From an uncultured Bacilli bacterium (lineage in GTDB: Bacteria > Bacillota_I > Bacilli_A > RF39 > UBA660), in assembly GCA_934101495.1 (NCBI GenBank), contig CAKORG010000007.1, positions 1-49,698 on the forward strand: a stretch of DNA of 49,698 nt, given 5' to 3'. The translations under genes and the position numbers were made by a program. The notes beneath the pieces are model-generated. The model was not told where the DNA came from. It was given only the letters and a program-made list of their open reading frames with translations, and ran no database searches. The first letter of the stretch is position 1. The number at the start of each line of letters is the position of its first letter. Shown in pieces: positions 7,997 to 16,069 of the stretch.

Positions 7997-8809
7997 ATGA
8001 ATGTTTATTTACATGATAAAAATGATTTAAAAAAGAATATTATAAAATATATTATTTGTTTATTACCACTCTATTTGTATGGATTTTATAAAAATGGAAT
8101 ACTTCTTTATTCTAAAGATTATGTTAGTTTTTTAGAAATGTTTAAAATAGTATATTTGCTTATTTCATCTGTTGGAGCTTACTTTTTAACTAATAAAATA
8201 TTAAAAAAAGAGTTTAAATTTGATTTAACTTTCTTGAGTTTGTTTCTAATTCCTTTGTTTATGCCTTTGAATATTAATTTATTTGTTTATTTTGGTATTG
8301 TATTTATCTTTCTACTTTTTAGAAAGTATTATAATGTAGCTTTAGTAATACTAGTTTTATCTTTCTTTGGTAAATTTGCAGGTCCCATGGATGATACAAG
8401 TCTTTATGCCTTTAGTACTTGGGACTATTTATGGGGAAGAAATATCGGAGGCATTGCATCAACATCAATTGTTTTAGGTGTCATTATAGCAATTGTTCTT
8501 ACATTTACTAATAACTATAAATATTTAATTAGTATCTTTGGTCTTCTTATTTTTTCTGCATTAAGTATTTTGTTTAAAGATTATACATTTTTATTAAATG
8601 GTAATGCTATTTTAACTATTTTATTTATTGCAACTATACCAGATAAAAGTCCGGTTTTAAAGAAAAATATGATGATTTATGGTTTATTAATTGGGATAAT
8701 TGGATTTGTTTTTATGAAAGTTTTAAATCCTTATTATGGTATGGTTTTAAGTACTGCGGTAATTTCTATAATTTATGATATTTTACTTGCAAAAAAAATA
8801 AATATATAG
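7997..8809 (+). CDS. RnfD/NqrB-like membrane protein, degenerate
   Basis: 270 residues with about eight to nine hydrophobic helices. Starts 1 base after the RnfC-like gene at ATG 7997, so the two are one operon. Topology and the segment near residues 140-160 (FSTWDYLWGRNIGGIAST) recall RnfD/NqrB, but the SGAT-type threonine motif that carries covalent FMN in RnfD is not found. No rnfA, B, E or G follows. Likely a membrane anchor for the ferredoxin-like subunit. Assignment rests on context plus topology and is less secure than for its neighbour. Confidence 0.6.
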   Translation: MNVYLHDKNDLKKNIIKYIICLLPLYLYGFYKNGILLYSKDYVSFLEMFKIVYLLISSVGAYFLTNKILKKEFKFDLTFLSLFLIPLFMPLNINLFVYFGIVFIFLLFRKYYNVALVILVLSFFGKFAGPMDDTSLYAFSTWDYLWGRNIGGIASTSIVLGVIIAIVLTFTNNYKYLISIFGLLIFSALSILFKDYTFLLNGNAILTILFIATIPDKSPVLKKNMMIYGLLIGIIGFVFMKVLNPYYGMVLSTAVISIIYDILLAKKINI

Positions 8810-8834
8810 TATCTTAATGATAAGGATGGTGCTT

Positions 8835-9299
8835 ATGAAAAAAAGAGTTGTGATTGTGGTTAGTGTTTTGGTGTTATTTGTAGTTTTACTTGCTTTGCTT
8901 ATATGTTTTAAACCAAAAGAAATTAAGAATTTAAATTTAGCAGAAAATATTACTATGAAAATTAAAGAGGGAAGCCTTACAAATACGGGCGCAACAGTAA
9001 TTATTACAAATTTATCTAGTGATGAAAATGTAAATTTAATAAATAGTGAATTTAAAATTGATTATAAGAAAAATGAAAAATGGTATAGGCTTGAGTCTAA
9101 AATTAAACATGAAGTTACCGTTATGACTGGAGAAAATGTTGTAGATAACAAAGACAATACTTATACTCAAGAAATTAATTGGGAAAGATACTATGGTAAA
9201 TTAGATAAAGGCCACTATAGAATAGTTAAAGAAGTAAAAACTGATCTTTATATAGCTGCTGAATTTGATGTTTTAGAAAATCAAGGGAATATAGCTTAA
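8835..9299 (+). CDS. Membrane-anchored Ig-like domain protein
   Basis: The start is set at ATG 8835, preceded by AAGGATGG; the ATG at 8817 would put that ribosome site inside the gene. 154 residues: a single N-terminal hydrophobic helix (about residues 4-26) and an extracellular beta-rich domain. TVIITNLSSDE and INWERYYGKLDKGHYRIVKEV match the bacterial Ig-like/BsuPI type pattern, where the last strand follows LDKGxYR. No lipobox cysteine with an acceptable -1 residue. It is the last gene of the rnf-like run. Function unknown. Confidence 0.65.
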   Translation: MKKRVVIVVSVLVLFVVLLALLICFKPKEIKNLNLAENITMKIKEGSLTNTGATVIITNLSSDENVNLINSEFKIDYKKNEKWYRLESKIKHEVTVMTGENVVDNKDNTYTQEINWERYYGKLDKGHYRIVKEVKTDLYIAAEFDVLENQGNIA

Positions 9300-9318
9300 T
9301 TTATGGGCTATATTTTTT
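9289..9318 (+). terminator. Terminator before dnaG
   Basis: ATATAGC (9289-9295) pairs with GCTATAT (9307-9313), then a T-rich tail. It overlaps the stop of the Ig-like gene. Confidence 0.7.
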
Positions 9319-9355
9319 CTTTTTGTAAAAATATTGAAAATATGCGTGAAATTGT

Positions 9356-9384
9356 TTGCAATATGGCAAAAAAAGTGATATAAT
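9356..9384 (+). promoter_or_regulatory. Promoter of the dnaG-rpoD-trmK operon
   Basis: TTGCAA (9356-9361), a 17-bp spacer, TATAAT (9379-9384), plus a TG at the extended -10 position. It overlaps the apparent upstream part of the dnaG frame, confirming that dnaG starts at 9422. Confidence 0.85.
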
Positions 9385-9421
9385 AGTAACGATTTTTAAC
9401 AAGGGGATAAAGGGGAATGTT

Positions 9422-11155
9422 ATGGCTTATATAAAAGATGAAGAAATAAATGAAATTAGAAGTCGTGCTAATATAGTTGATATTATTTCTAGCTACCTAA
9501 ATGTTAGTCAAAAAGGAAAAAACTATGTTTGCCTTTGTCCATTTCATAATGACCATTCACCAAGTTTAATTATTTCACCAGAAAAACAAATATTTAATTG
9601 TTTTACATGTCGAACTGGAGGAAATGTTTTTACTTTTGTGATGAAGTATGAAAACGTTTCATTTTTAGAAGCAATTAAAATTGTTGCGGATAAGATTGGT
9701 TATAATCTAAATGTTAAAGATTTAAATGTTAATGTAGATAGTAAGAACAAAGAAGACTTTGAAGTTTATGATTTTGCAAGTAAGTATTATATTAACAATA
9801 TAAATACAACAGATGGTATAAAAGCTCGTGAGTACTTAAGTAAAAGAGGTATTAATGATGCTATTATTAAAGAATTTAAGCTAGGGCTTGCTTTAAATGA
9901 AAAAGATACATTTTATAAAATAGCAAGTAAAAAAGGATGGAGTATAGATACTCTAGATAAACTAGGGCTTATTAATAAAGTTAATACAAATATTTATGAT
10001 ACGTTTATAAGTAGAATTGTTATTCCAATAGAGAATTTAAAAGGAGAAGTTGTTGGTTTTACAGGAAGAATATTTAATGGTGAGGATAATACAGCAAAGT
10101 ATTTAAATACAAAGGAAACAGAGATATTTAAAAAAAGTAGTTTATTATTTAATTATCATAATGCCAAAAACTTTATTAGAGAAAAAAGATGTGTTATTGT
10201 AGTTGAAGGTAATATGGATGCCATAAAGATGAGTGCTAAAGGATTTAAAAATGTTGTGGCACTTATGGGAGTTGCTTTATCTAATGAACAAATTGATATT
10301 TTAAGAAGATTAAAGGTGCCAGTAGTTTTAATGCTTGATAATGATAATGCTGGATTGGAAGCAACTGTAAAAAATGGTGAAATTTTAATAAATAGTGGCA
10401 TTGATACAAGAGTCATAAGATTAAGTGGAGCTAAAGACCCAGATGAATACATAGAAAAATATGGCATAGATGCCATGGAAAATAATATAAATAATGCTAT
10501 TAAATATATAGATTTTAAAATAGAATATTTAAAGAAAAATAAAAATTTAAATAATATGGAGGATATGATTACTTATGTAAAAGAAGTAATTAATAGCTTA
10601 AATAATCAAGATGACTTGACAAAAGAGCTAATTATATCTAAAATAAGCAAGGACTACCAAATTGATGTGGATGTTTTGAAAAAGGCTACGGTAGATGTTC
10701 CTAAGAAAAAGGAAATAAAAGAAGTAATAATAAAACCTAAAATGTCTAAATATCAAAAAGCTAGTCATAAAGTACTATATTATATGCTTATGGATACTAA
10801 ATACATTAGTATATATAAAAATACACTTGGGTACTTTAAAGAAAGGATAGAAAGAGTTCTAGCTAGTGAAATAGAATATTTTGCTAAAGAAAATAATGAT
10901 ATTGATGTAGCTGATTTTACCACGTATATGATGGATAAGGAAGATGAATACGAACTTTTACAAATAATTTTAAGTGAAAATGGGAATACTTCTATAAGTG
11001 ATGATGAATTTGATTCGTGCGTAAAAGCTATATTAAATATTTATAAAAAAGAAGAAATAGAAAAGCTTAAAAGTAAAATAGCGGAAGAGCTTGATCAAAG
11101 CAAAAAAGAAAAGCTACTTGAAAAGCTTATTGATTTAAAAAGGAAGTGTGAGTAA
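9422..11155 (+). CDS. dnaG: DNA primase
   Basis: Makes RNA primers for replication. The start is ATG 9422 (577 aa): it lies downstream of the promoter, has GGGGAAT upstream, and gives the normal N-terminus MAYIKDEEI. Zinc ribbon: Cys39-x2-His42 and Cys60-x2-Cys63. A TOPRIM core follows with VVEGNMDAIKM, the acidic LDNDNAG and KDPDEYI. The C-terminal helicase-binding region is present but poorly conserved. First gene of the classic primase/sigma operon; its stop overlaps the rpoD start by one base (TAATG). Confidence 0.95.
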   Translation: MAYIKDEEINEIRSRANIVDIISSYLNVSQKGKNYVCLCPFHNDHSPSLIISPEKQIFNCFTCRTGGNVFTFVMKYENVSFLEAIKIVADKIGYNLNVKDLNVNVDSKNKEDFEVYDFASKYYINNINTTDGIKAREYLSKRGINDAIIKEFKLGLALNEKDTFYKIASKKGWSIDTLDKLGLINKVNTNIYDTFISRIVIPIENLKGEVVGFTGRIFNGEDNTAKYLNTKETEIFKKSSLLFNYHNAKNFIREKRCVIVVEGNMDAIKMSAKGFKNVVALMGVALSNEQIDILRRLKVPVVLMLDNDNAGLEATVKNGEILINSGIDTRVIRLSGAKDPDEYIEKYGIDAMENNINNAIKYIDFKIEYLKKNKNLNNMEDMITYVKEVINSLNNQDDLTKELIISKISKDYQIDVDVLKKATVDVPKKKEIKEVIIKPKMSKYQKASHKVLYYMLMDTKYISIYKNTLGYFKERIERVLASEIEYFAKENNDIDVADFTTYMMDKEDEYELLQIILSENGNTSISDDEFDSCVKAILNIYKKEEIEKLKSKIAEELDQSKKEKLLEKLIDLKRKCE

Positions 11156-12258
11156 TGGAAACAATTAAAACTCTAGAAGAAAGAGAAAATACCTTAATAG
11201 AAAAAGGTAAAGAAAAAGGTTTTATAACTTATGAAGATTTAGCAGTAGAATTAAAAGGGCTAGATATTGATAACGACGCATTAGATAATTTATATAACAA
11301 ATTGGTTGATAACAATATAGCAGTTGTTGCGGAAGCAGATGTTGACAGCAATACCGGAGAAGCTAGAATCAAACCCGAAGAAAAAGAAGAAATAATTCTT
11401 AGTGATGAAGATATTACAAAAGATGTTAATATTGATGATCCAGTTCGAATGTATTTAAAAGAAATAGGAAGAATTCCACTTCTTTCAACCGATGAAGAAG
11501 CTGAAATATCTAAAAGAGTAGCAGTAGATGATGAGGAAGCTAAAAGAATACTGGCAGAATCTAACTTACGTCTGGTTGTATCAATTGCCAAAAGATATGT
11601 AGGTCGTGGACTTTTGTTTCTAGACTTAATTCAAGAAGGAAATATTGGTCTTATGAAAGCCGTTGAAAAATTTGACTATGACAAAGGATATAAATTTTCA
11701 ACTTATGCTACTTGGTGGATTAGACAGGCAATTACTAGAGCACTCGCCGATCAAGCAAGAACTATACGTGTTCCAGTTCATATGGTTGAAACAATTAATA
11801 AGATGAGTAGAGTTCAAAGACAACTTACACTAGAACTCAATCGTGAACCTAGTGAAGAAGAAATTGCTAAAAAAATGGGTGTTGGTGTAGATAAAGTTCG
11901 AGAAGTGTTGAAGATTAGTCAAGAACCAGTATCTTTGGAAACTCCGATTGGTGAAGAAGACGATTCTCATTTAGGTGATTTTCTAAAAGATGAATCTAGT
12001 TTATCACCAGAAGAATATACAGAAAATGAAATATTGAAAGAAGAAATTAAAGAAGTTTTAATGTCACTTCAAGCAAGAGAACAAGAAGTCTTAGAACTTA
12101 GATTTGGTTTACTTGATGGAACATGCCATACGCTTGAAGAAGTTGGTAAAAAATTTAATGTAACCCGAGAACGAATAAGACAAATTGAAGCAAAAGCTTT
12201 AAGAAAATTAAGACATCCATCTCGTGCCAAAAAATTAAAGGATTTCTTAGAAGAATGA
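11155..12258 (+). CDS. rpoD: RNA polymerase primary sigma factor
   Basis: Housekeeping sigma-70 factor (SigA). It has a region 1.1-like N-terminus, region 1.2 at DPVRMYLKEIG, region 2 with the -10 recognition helix (YKFSTYATWWIRQAITRA), region 3 at TIRVPVHMVETINK, and region 4 with VTRERIRQIEAKALRKLR for the -35 element. The length, 367 aa, is typical for Firmicutes. The strong match of this region 4 to the family agrees with the TTGACA/TATAAT promoters seen across the window. Overlaps dnaG by one base and trmK by four (ATGA). Confidence 0.97.
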   Translation: METIKTLEERENTLIEKGKEKGFITYEDLAVELKGLDIDNDALDNLYNKLVDNNIAVVAEADVDSNTGEARIKPEEKEEIILSDEDITKDVNIDDPVRMYLKEIGRIPLLSTDEEAEISKRVAVDDEEAKRILAESNLRLVVSIAKRYVGRGLLFLDLIQEGNIGLMKAVEKFDYDKGYKFSTYATWWIRQAITRALADQARTIRVPVHMVETINKMSRVQRQLTLELNREPSEEEIAKKMGVGVDKVREVLKISQEPVSLETPIGEEDDSHLGDFLKDESSLSPEEYTENEILKEEIKEVLMSLQAREQEVLELRFGLLDGTCHTLEEVGKKFNVTRERIRQIEAKALRKLRHPSRAKKLKDFLEE

Positions 12259-12860
12259 TAAGAATTAAGGCCCTAGCAAGTTTAGTTGATAAAGATAGTA
12301 AACTCATAGATATCGGTACAGATCACGCACTTTTACCAATTTATCTTTATGAAAACGAAATAACTAAAAATGTTACTGGAAGTGATATATCAAGTAATGC
12401 CTTAGAATTTGCTAAAGTTAATCTTGAAAAACATAAATTAAGTGATAAAATAAAACTTATTGTAAGTGATGGCTTTGATAATTTAGATGATGAATATGAT
12501 ACAGCAGTTATTTCAGGAATGGGTACAGATACAATAAAAAAAATATTAGATAGAGAAAATCTACCTAAAAAATTAATTATATCTAGTCATAAAAACGTAG
12601 ATAAGCTACGACTTTTTATGAATAAAAAAGGTTATAAAATAACGAAAGAAATCATCATTAAAGATAATAATATTTACTATGATATTATAAAATATGAAAA
12701 GGGAAAAGAAATCTTAAGTAATTATGATATATTAGTTGGTAAAAGTAACGACTCAGAATACAAATTGTATGTTTTAGATAAGTATAAAAAAATATATGCA
12801 AAGTCTAAAAATAATAAATATTTGGAATATATAAATATTATTGAAAGAAAACAGGACTAG
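12255..12860 (+). CDS. trmK: tRNA (adenine(22)-N1)-methyltransferase
   Basis: SAM-dependent methylation of A22 in tRNA. The SAM-binding loop is LIDIGTDHALLPIYL, followed by GSDISSNALEFA and the AVISGMGTDTI motif typical of TrmK. 201 residues, with the C-terminal helical part somewhat short. It sits directly after rpoD with an ATGA overlap, the same neighbourhood as Bacillus yqfN (trmK). Its 3' end overlaps the convergent yqfQ-like gene by 23 bases. Confidence 0.9.
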   Translation: MIRIKALASLVDKDSKLIDIGTDHALLPIYLYENEITKNVTGSDISSNALEFAKVNLEKHKLSDKIKLIVSDGFDNLDDEYDTAVISGMGTDTIKKILDRENLPKKLIISSHKNVDKLRLFMNKKGYKITKEIIIKDNNIYYDIIKYEKGKEILSNYDILVGKSNDSEYKLYVLDKYKKIYAKSKNNKYLEYINIIERKQD

Positions 12861-13113
12861 GAGAAGAATTAGTTATAACACTTGGAGTAACAGTTTTTGT
12901 TACTTCTTTTTTTGGCGTAACATCCATTGTTTTAGTATTACTGCTTTTATTAAACGCCTTAGCAATTTCTAATACTTTTTTAGCATTTGACATCATAGGT
13001 TTAATTTCTTTATAAATGGGAATAGCTTGATTTACAATACCTAAACCTTTAGAAATACCTGACAAGATTTTACCTAAACTCAATGAACTTTTTACAACAT
13101 TAGTACCAAACAT
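12838..13113 (-). CDS. YqfQ-like small protein
   Basis: 91 residues. The N-terminal half is a helical, hydrophobic and glycine-containing stretch (KILSGISKGLGIVNQAIPIY) followed by KEIKPMMSNAKKVLEIAKAF, resembling the YqfQ/VrrA domain. The C-terminal tail is a low-complexity Lys/Thr/Ser/Pro region. The ribosome site AGGTGAT lies upstream of ATG 13113. In Bacillus, yqfQ also lies near trmK, which supports the assignment. The function of the family is not known. Confidence 0.65.
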   Translation of the reverse strand: MFGTNVVKSSLSLGKILSGISKGLGIVNQAIPIYKEIKPMMSNAKKVLEIAKAFNKSSNTKTMDVTPKKEVTKTVTPSVITNSSPSPVFFQ

Positions 13114-13158
13114 ATATGATCACCTATATAATTATATGAAAAAAATATCAATAATTGA

Positions 13159-13187
13159 TTGTATTATTTAGAGAAATTTGTTATACT
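13159..13187 (+). promoter_or_regulatory. Promoter of pilC-pilD
   Basis: TTGTAT (13159-13164), a 17-bp spacer, TATACT (13182-13187), 25 bp before ATG 13213. Confidence 0.6.
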
Positions 13188-13212
13188 TAAATATAGTAAA
13201 GGGTGTTGTAAT

Positions 13213-14769
13213 ATGATTACAGAAAATACTAAATCAGATAGTTATAATCCATTTAAGATTATTATGAATATAATTAAATATGCTTTTCTTGGCATAAAAT
13301 ATATCTTTTATGAGATGTGGGCTAATTTATATACCGGAGCAAGTTATACAGTAGATAGAACATATCAAACTACTAAACAAGCATTTATAACTGAAGAAGA
13401 TAAAATATACGAAAGAACAAAAAGAAAAGTAAAAAAAGAAAAAGTTTACAAATATAGTGCAAAAACGTTAGCAAGACTTGAAGAAGAAAAAAAAGAACTA
13501 CTAGTTGACTTGCAAACAGCGGGAGCTACCAGAAGTAAAGAACCACATGTTTATTATTATAAAATTAGAGATCATACAGGTAAAATAGTAACTGGAACAA
13601 TGAATGGCTTAAGCAAGCTTGATATAAATGCTTATTTACTTAATGAAGGATATGATGTATATTCTATTAAAACTTCACCATTTATTGATTTTGCATTCAA
13701 AGATTCTTCATTTCTAGGCAAAAAAATGTCAACAAAAGATTTAATATTTTGGCTTACACAATTATCAACTTATATTAAAGCGGGACTTACATTAAATGAG
13801 TCTGTTAAGATACTTACAACACAAATGAAAGGGAATAAAGCAAGAACTACTGCGTTCAAAGCTATATCATATGAACTTACACTCGGAGAAAGTTTTTCCT
13901 CAGCTTTAGAAAAACAAGGTAATATGTTTCCAGCATTATTAATTAATATGATAAAAGCCGCTGAAGCAAGTGGTACTTTAATAGAAACCCTAGATGATAT
14001 GGCTGCATATTACACCGAAATAGATGAAACAAAAAAGCAAATGAAAAGTGCTATGACATACCCTTTAATTGTTTCTGTCTTTTCTGTTGCTGTTATTACA
14101 TTTATTATGGTTTATGTTGTCCCTCAATTTGAAGAAATTTATGCTCAACAAGGAGCACAAATTACAGGTATTACTAAATTTGTAATTAATTTAAGTGTTT
14201 TTATTAAAAATGATTGGTATCTAGTACTTATAATTATAGCTGTGATCATAATTGGTATTACACTTCTTTATAAACATGTTAAAGCATTCAGAACTAGTAT
14301 GCAAATATTTTTAATGAAGTTACCAGTTATCAAAGATATAATTATTTATAATGAACTTACTATATTTAGTAAGACATTTGCTTCACTTTTACGTAACAAT
14401 GTATTTATAACAGATAGTATGGATATTTTAAGCAAAATTACTAATAATGAAGTTTATAAATCTATTTTATATAAGACTATTCAAAACATAGTAAGAGGGG
14501 ATAAAATAAGTGATGCATTCAAAGATCACTGGGCAATTCCAGACGTTGCCTATTACATGATAGTTACTGGAGAATCAACTGGTGAACTTGCAGAAATGAT
14601 GCAAAAGGTTAGTGATTATTATCAAGGTTTACATAAAAATATGATTAATAGTTTAAAAGCATTTATTGAACCAATTATGATTGCTTTTTTAGCGGTAATT
14701 GTTGGAGGTATAATCATTGCTGTAATTATTCCAATGTTCAATTTATATGCAACAATTCAAAATAGTTAA
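13213..14769 (+). CDS. Type II secretion/type IV pilus inner-membrane platform protein (PilC/GspF family)
   Basis: The start is ATG 13213 (518 aa), behind GGGTGTTG and downstream of the promoter; the upstream TTG start would overlap the -35 box. It has two T2SSF domains: the first around LTQLSTYIKAGLTLNESVKIL, the second around FSKTFASLLRNNVFITDSMDIL, each followed by GE(S/G)-type turns and long membrane helices. The ~150 residues before the first domain are unusual: a hydrophobic helix near residues 17-37, a Lys/Glu-rich stretch, and a small beta domain (YYYKIRDHTGKIVTGTM) like the PilC N-terminal domain. Located with pilD, but no PilB ATPase or pilin gene is in the window. Confidence 0.85.
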   Translation: MITENTKSDSYNPFKIIMNIIKYAFLGIKYIFYEMWANLYTGASYTVDRTYQTTKQAFITEEDKIYERTKRKVKKEKVYKYSAKTLARLEEEKKELLVDLQTAGATRSKEPHVYYYKIRDHTGKIVTGTMNGLSKLDINAYLLNEGYDVYSIKTSPFIDFAFKDSSFLGKKMSTKDLIFWLTQLSTYIKAGLTLNESVKILTTQMKGNKARTTAFKAISYELTLGESFSSALEKQGNMFPALLINMIKAAEASGTLIETLDDMAAYYTEIDETKKQMKSAMTYPLIVSVFSVAVITFIMVYVVPQFEEIYAQQGAQITGITKFVINLSVFIKNDWYLVLIIIAVIIIGITLLYKHVKAFRTSMQIFLMKLPVIKDIIIYNELTIFSKTFASLLRNNVFITDSMDILSKITNNEVYKSILYKTIQNIVRGDKISDAFKDHWAIPDVAYYMIVTGESTGELAEMMQKVSDYYQGLHKNMINSLKAFIEPIMIAFLAVIVGGIIIAVIIPMFNLYATIQNS

Positions 14770-14780
14770 GGAGGGTTTTT

Positions 14781-15536
14781 GTGAAAATATTATCATTTAT
14801 ATTAGGAACTATAATGGGTTCCTTTTATCTTGTTTTAGGAACTAGGCTTCCAAAAGGAGAAGATATTGTTAAATCTAGAAGTAGATGTGATAATTGTAAA
14901 ATGAATCTTAAATGGTATAATCTAGTGCCCATACTTTCGTATATATTCCAAAGAGGAAAATGTACCAATTGTGGTAAAAAAATAAGCAGTGAAAATATAT
15001 TTGCAGAATTTTTTACCGGCTTATTATTTTTGCTTACAAGTATTTATTTTCCCTTTGGTTACAATTACTTAGTTGGTTTAATTATTGTATCTCTTATGAT
15101 TATAATATTCATATCGGATTTCAGGTATATGATTATTTTAGACTCACCGTTATTGTTTTCAACTGTTCTTATCATTATTCTAAAATTAATTTATTTTGGA
15201 TTTAAAAACACAATATATAGTATTATTTCTGGTTTAATATTATTCTTTATTATGTTGTTAATCGAAAAACTTGGAACACTAATTCTAAAAAAAGATTCCT
15301 TAGGTGGAGGAGACATCAAATTTGCATTTATAATGGGGCTTGCTTTAGATTTGAAATTAGGTATTGTTGCTCTAGTTTTATCAACATTCCTTGCACTTCC
15401 ATATGCTGTTGCTAGTGTATATATCATGAAGAAAAATGAATTTCCATATGGTCCCTTTTTAGCAGGAGCTTTATTTATTGTTTTCTTTCACCTAGATAAA
15501 TTTACTAATTTAATAAATTATTTATTTATGGTTTAA
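14781..15536 (+). CDS. Prepilin peptidase (PilD/ComC-like)
   Basis: Membrane aspartyl protease of the GxGD type that cleaves and N-methylates type IV prepilins. Both catalytic aspartates are visible: Asp113 in FISDFRYMI and Asp178 in GGGDIKFAF. The cytoplasmic methylase loop has the zinc-type cysteines Cys36/39 and Cys61/64 (CDNC, CTNC). Several membrane helices; 251 aa is normal. The start is GTG 14781 behind AAGGAGGG. Eleven bases after pilC, so co-transcribed. A terminator follows immediately. Confidence 0.92.
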   Translation: MKILSFILGTIMGSFYLVLGTRLPKGEDIVKSRSRCDNCKMNLKWYNLVPILSYIFQRGKCTNCGKKISSENIFAEFFTGLLFLLTSIYFPFGYNYLVGLIIVSLMIIIFISDFRYMIILDSPLLFSTVLIIILKLIYFGFKNTIYSIISGLILFFIMLLIEKLGTLILKKDSLGGGDIKFAFIMGLALDLKLGIVALVLSTFLALPYAVASVYIMKKNEFPYGPFLAGALFIVFFHLDKFTNLINYLFMV

Positions 15537-15562
15537 ACAACTTACAAAAGTTGTTTTATTTT
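15536..15562 (+). terminator. Terminator after pilD
   Basis: AACAACTT (15536-15543), loop ACAA, AAGTTGTT (15548-15555), then TTATTTT. Confidence 0.85.
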
Positions 15563-15616
15563 GCATTTATTCTAATCATAAGACACATTTATTAGAAGTA
15601 TATCAAATGTATTTGT

Positions 15617-16069
15617 ATGATTGAGAATGCTGTGTGGAAAGTTGGAGGAAATACGTATGTAAATATAGTTGAAGTCGTACCAGCGACAGTATACAAAAAT
15701 GAAAGATTAAATTTAACAGAAAGTAAAACTGAGTATACAGCAAAAGTAGGGTTAATGTATGTAAGCGATTATGGATTTGCGGCAGATCCAAGTGCATGGA
15801 CAAGAAAATTGGGAGTTGATTCAGGAAATGGATATGGCAATAATATCGTAAAAGCAGTAAATTGGATGTATATGGGACTATCCGAATGGACAATTACGCG
15901 CAAGTCCGATGAAAATTATACTGTGTTTTACTTGCCTGACGGAGGTAACTTAAGTTTCGATAATACTGATGGCGTCTTTGCAATTCGTCCTACATTTTAC
16001 CTTCTACCATCAGTAACATATTCCAGTGGATCCGGAACTCAATCTAATCCAATTAGACTCGAAGTTTAA
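15617..16069 (+). pseudogene. 5'-truncated copy of the surface-protein family (C-terminal cassette only)
   Basis: The 150 codons match only the last third of the surface proteins ending at 1223 and 30967: WKVGGNTYVNI, then GLMYVSDYGFAADPSAWT, WMYMGLSEWTIT and RPTFYL. The reading frame is intact, but upstream it is closed by a TAG at 15593, and there is no signal peptide, no convincing ribosome site and no room for the missing 5' two thirds before the pilD terminator. It therefore looks like a promoterless remnant, or a silent cassette able to donate sequence to full-length copies. The region after the shared WTITR differs completely in sequence from the two relatives. The 3' end overlaps the convergent flippase gene by four bases. 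Confidence 0.7.

Noticed and set aside
11155..12258. Mycoplasma-type code (UGA as Trp)
   Set aside because: rpoD and other genes end at UGA with correct downstream overlaps (ATGA), and no core gene needs UGA read-through.
15603..15893. Minus-strand 96-codon frame opposite the truncated surface gene
   Set aside because: Leu/His/Tyr-rich shadow of the plus-strand coding sequence with no ribosome site.
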